From positions 124,001-188,000 of the forward strand of contig AP014683.1 in the NCBI GenBank assembly GCA_000828975.1: DNA of 64,000 bases, read 5' to 3'. Position 1 is the stretch's first letter. Every line of letters starts with the position of its first letter. This DNA is from Burkholderiales bacterium GJ-E10 (lineage in GTDB: Bacteria > Pseudomonadota > Gammaproteobacteria > Burkholderiales > Burkholderiaceae_F). A program made the position numbers and the translations under genes. This document shows, in pieces, positions 62,206-64,000 of the stretch. The notes under the pieces are model-generated. The model did not search any database. It saw only the letters and a program-made list of their open reading frames with translations, and was not told the origin of the DNA.

Positions 62206-64000
62206 ATGGACCGCTCCTCCCCTCACGCCACCGCGCTGCGCGACGACACACCCAGCGAAAAACCGATCGGCCAGATCCTCGTCGAACACCGCGCCGCCAC
62301 CACCGAGCAGGTCGAACGGGCGATCGCGTTGCAGGAAACACTGCGGGAACAGAAGCTGGGGGAGATCCTGGTCCACCGGCAGATCGTCGCGCCGGAGGAG
62401 CTATCCGACGCGCTGGCCGCCCAATCGCGCATGCCGATGGCGCGGCTCGGCGAGGTACTGGTTTCCCTCAATCTGATCGACCAGGCCAAACTCGACGCGG
62501 CGCTGGCGATCCAACAGGCGAATCGCAACATTCCCCTCGGCGAGTTGCTGGTACGCGAAGGAATGATTTCGCGCGACGACCTCCGATCGGCGCTCGCGCG
62601 GAAGATGGGATACCCCGTCGTCGATGCGCACCGGTTCCCGGTGGAGGTCGAGGCGCTCAAGCATGTTCCCTATGCCATCGCGCGGCGCCTGCATGCGCTT
62701 CCCCTCGCCATGCTCGACGGACGCCTGGTCATCGGAATCGAGGACGTCACGCAACGGGCGGCTCTGGATGAAATCGAATTCGTATCCGGGTGCAAGGTCG
62801 TGGCCGCGCTGGCAAGCCGACAGGACATCGACGACGCGCTGCCCACCGTATATGCCCGGATCGGCGCGAACCTCGAACCGGCGGCGGGCGCACTGGACTT
62901 CTGCGAGATCCCGCTTGCGCCGCTGAAGCCCGAGCCGGTCGGCAGCAGCGGGGGGTTGCGCCACAAGGCGCGCGCGAACGGGCGGGGGCTGGAACCGCCG
63001 CCGCCTCCTGTCGATATCGGCAAGCTGGCCGAAGAACTCGAGCAGGTCGAGACCGAAGCACCGGTCAATGCCCCGGCAATCGAACAGAGCGACAATTCGC
63101 TCGTTCGCCTCATCAACCAGATGATCATCGAGGCCCATACCGAATCGGCCTCCGACATCCACATCGAATGTTGGGGGGACCGCGAGAAGGTGCGGATCCG
63201 CTTCCGCAAGGACGGGCGGCTGCGGCCATACCTGGAATTGCCGAACAGCTACGCCAACGCGCTGGTGTCGCGCATCAAGATCATGTGCGACCTGGACATC
63301 TCGGAGCGGCGCAAGCCCCAGGACGGCAAGATCAACTTCGCGCGCTTTTCGCCGCAGCACAAGCTCGAACTGCGGGTCGCGACGATCCCCACCAACAACG
63401 GCCAGGAAGACGTCGTCATGCGGCTGCTCGCCGCCGCCAAGGCGATTCCGCTGGACCGGATGGACCTCAGCCCCGACAACCTGCTGCGGCTGCGATCGAT
63501 GGTCGAGCGCCCCTACGGTCTGGTGCTGTGCGTCGGCCCCACCGGCTCGGGAAAGACGACCACCCTGCACTCCGCGCTCGGCCATATCAACACCTCGGAC
63601 CGCAAGATCTGGACCGCCGAGGATCCGGTGGAAATCACCCAGGCGGGGCTGCGCCAGGTACAAGTCAACCCGAAAATCGACTGGACCTTCGCCAAAGCCC
63701 TGCGCGCCTTCCTGCGCGCCGACCCGGACGTGATCATGGTGGGCGAAGCGCGCGACGCCGAAACCGCCCACATGGTGGTCGAGGCGTCCCTCACCGGGCA
63801 CCTCGTCTTCTCCACCCTGCACACCAACACCGCGCCGGAAACGGTGACGCGCCTCATCGATCTGGGCGTCGATCCGTTCAATTTCGCCGACGCACTGCTC
63901 GGCGTGCTCGCACAGCGCCTTGTCCGCCGGATCTGCCCCCACTGCCGGACGGAACGCCCGGCAACGGCCGAAGAGATCGAGGAACTGCTATCCGACTACC
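62206..64000 (+). CDS. GspE/PilB-family ATPase with four MshEN-like repeats, 3' end cut
   Basis: The reading frame is open from ATG 62206 to the window end (598 residues seen). The N-terminus has four repeats with conserved glycines exactly 30 residues apart (G22, G52, G82, G112; PIGQILV, KLGEILV, RLGEVLV, PLGELLV), each ending in an L-x-x-x-L/I-x-x-Q type helix. This is the c-di-GMP-binding MshEN pattern. The ATPase core follows: GPTGSGKTTTLHSALG (Walker A), WTAEDPVEI (Asp box), RADPDVIMVGEARDAETAH (Walker B), STLHTNTAPETVTRLID (His box) and the zinc motif CPHC. It powers a type II secretion system, MSHA-like pilus or type IV pilus. Which system cannot be told without the neighbours. Confidence 0.9.
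   Translation, partial: MDRSSPHATALRDDTPSEKPIGQILVEHRAATTEQVERAIALQETLREQKLGEILVHRQIVAPEELSDALAAQSRMPMARLGEVLVSLNLIDQAKLDAALAIQQANRNIPLGELLVREGMISRDDLRSALARKMGYPVVDAHRFPVEVEALKHVPYAIARRLHALPLAMLDGRLVIGIEDVTQRAALDEIEFVSGCKVVAALASRQDIDDALPTVYARIGANLEPAAGALDFCEIPLAPLKPEPVGSSGGLRHKARANGRGLEPPPPPVDIGKLAEELEQVETEAPVNAPAIEQSDNSLVRLINQMIIEAHTESASDIHIECWGDREKVRIRFRKDGRLRPYLELPNSYANALVSRIKIMCDLDISERRKPQDGKINFARFSPQHKLELRVATIPTNNGQEDVVMRLLAAAKAIPLDRMDLSPDNLLRLRSMVERPYGLVLCVGPTGSGKTTTLHSALGHINTSDRKIWTAEDPVEITQAGLRQVQVNPKIDWTFAKALRAFLRADPDVIMVGEARDAETAHMVVEASLTGHLVFSTLHTNTAPETVTRLIDLGVDPFNFADALLGVLAQRLVRRICPHCRTERPATAEEIEELLSDY

Noticed and set aside
62401-63942. 513-codon minus-strand frame across the GspE-like gene
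   Set aside because: Antisense shadow; the plus strand encodes a complete set of ATPase motifs.

Overview
The window is high-GC DNA (roughly two thirds G+C by eye) from a proteobacterium. Gene order (gcvT-gcvH-gcvP, fabI next to mltD, then methyltransferase-rnhA-dnaQ) and family types suggest a betaproteobacterium, probably Burkholderiales-like. This is inference; no 16S rRNA or other species marker is present.

Layout. 1-18.1 kb is chromosomal core: a chemoreceptor cut by the window edge, Mrp/ApbC, the glycine cleavage genes, the ABC-F factor EttA, a rhodanese, acetate kinase, a DUF4337 membrane protein, thyA-folA, a fructosamine-kinase-like protein, FabI, a lytic transglycosylase MltD with a frameshift, a methyltransferase, RNase HI, DnaQ and tRNA-Val(CAC). 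From 18.18 to about 55.8 kb lies a mobile element next to the tRNA. It opens with a tyrosine integrase and an excisionase-like protein. A phage-like control and replication block follows (SSB, a CI-like/HipA-like three-gene operon, a Cro/YdaS-like protein, initiator- and loader-like proteins, ParB, a sigma-like protein, a Gp37/Gp68 protein). The rest is an RP4-type DNA-transfer module (VirB1, TopB, TraB, TraM/L/K-like proteins, oriT region, TraJ, TraI relaxase, TrbB, a large primase-like polyvalent protein, ArdC-like protein, TraG, TraF). The cargo is unusually rich in c-di-GMP enzymes (EAL, two GGDEF, HD-GYP, PAS-GGDEF-EAL), plus a TumE/TumA-type toxin-antitoxin pair and an intact IS5-family element. 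The mating-pair genes trbC-trbL are not in the window. After a transposase remnant at 55.7-55.8 kb the sequence looks chromosomal again: a second zinc-binding chemoreceptor very like the first one, a PAS/GAF-GGDEF-globin-GAF-EAL protein, and a type II secretion/type IV pilus ATPase with four MshEN-like repeats that runs off the window.

How it works together. DnaQ, RNase HI and ThyA/FolA are housekeeping. In the element, two promoters (ssb and cro/replication) carry the same 13-bp operators at 24-25 bp spacing, as in a phage switch. The transfer units are preceded by a different palindromic motif centred on GGGCCC. The oriT region occurs twice, in opposite orientations, around the relaxase. 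Second-messenger genes occur both in the element and in the chromosome to its right, where the ATPase N-terminus looks like a c-di-GMP receptor. The element may therefore alter motility or attachment of its host (inference).
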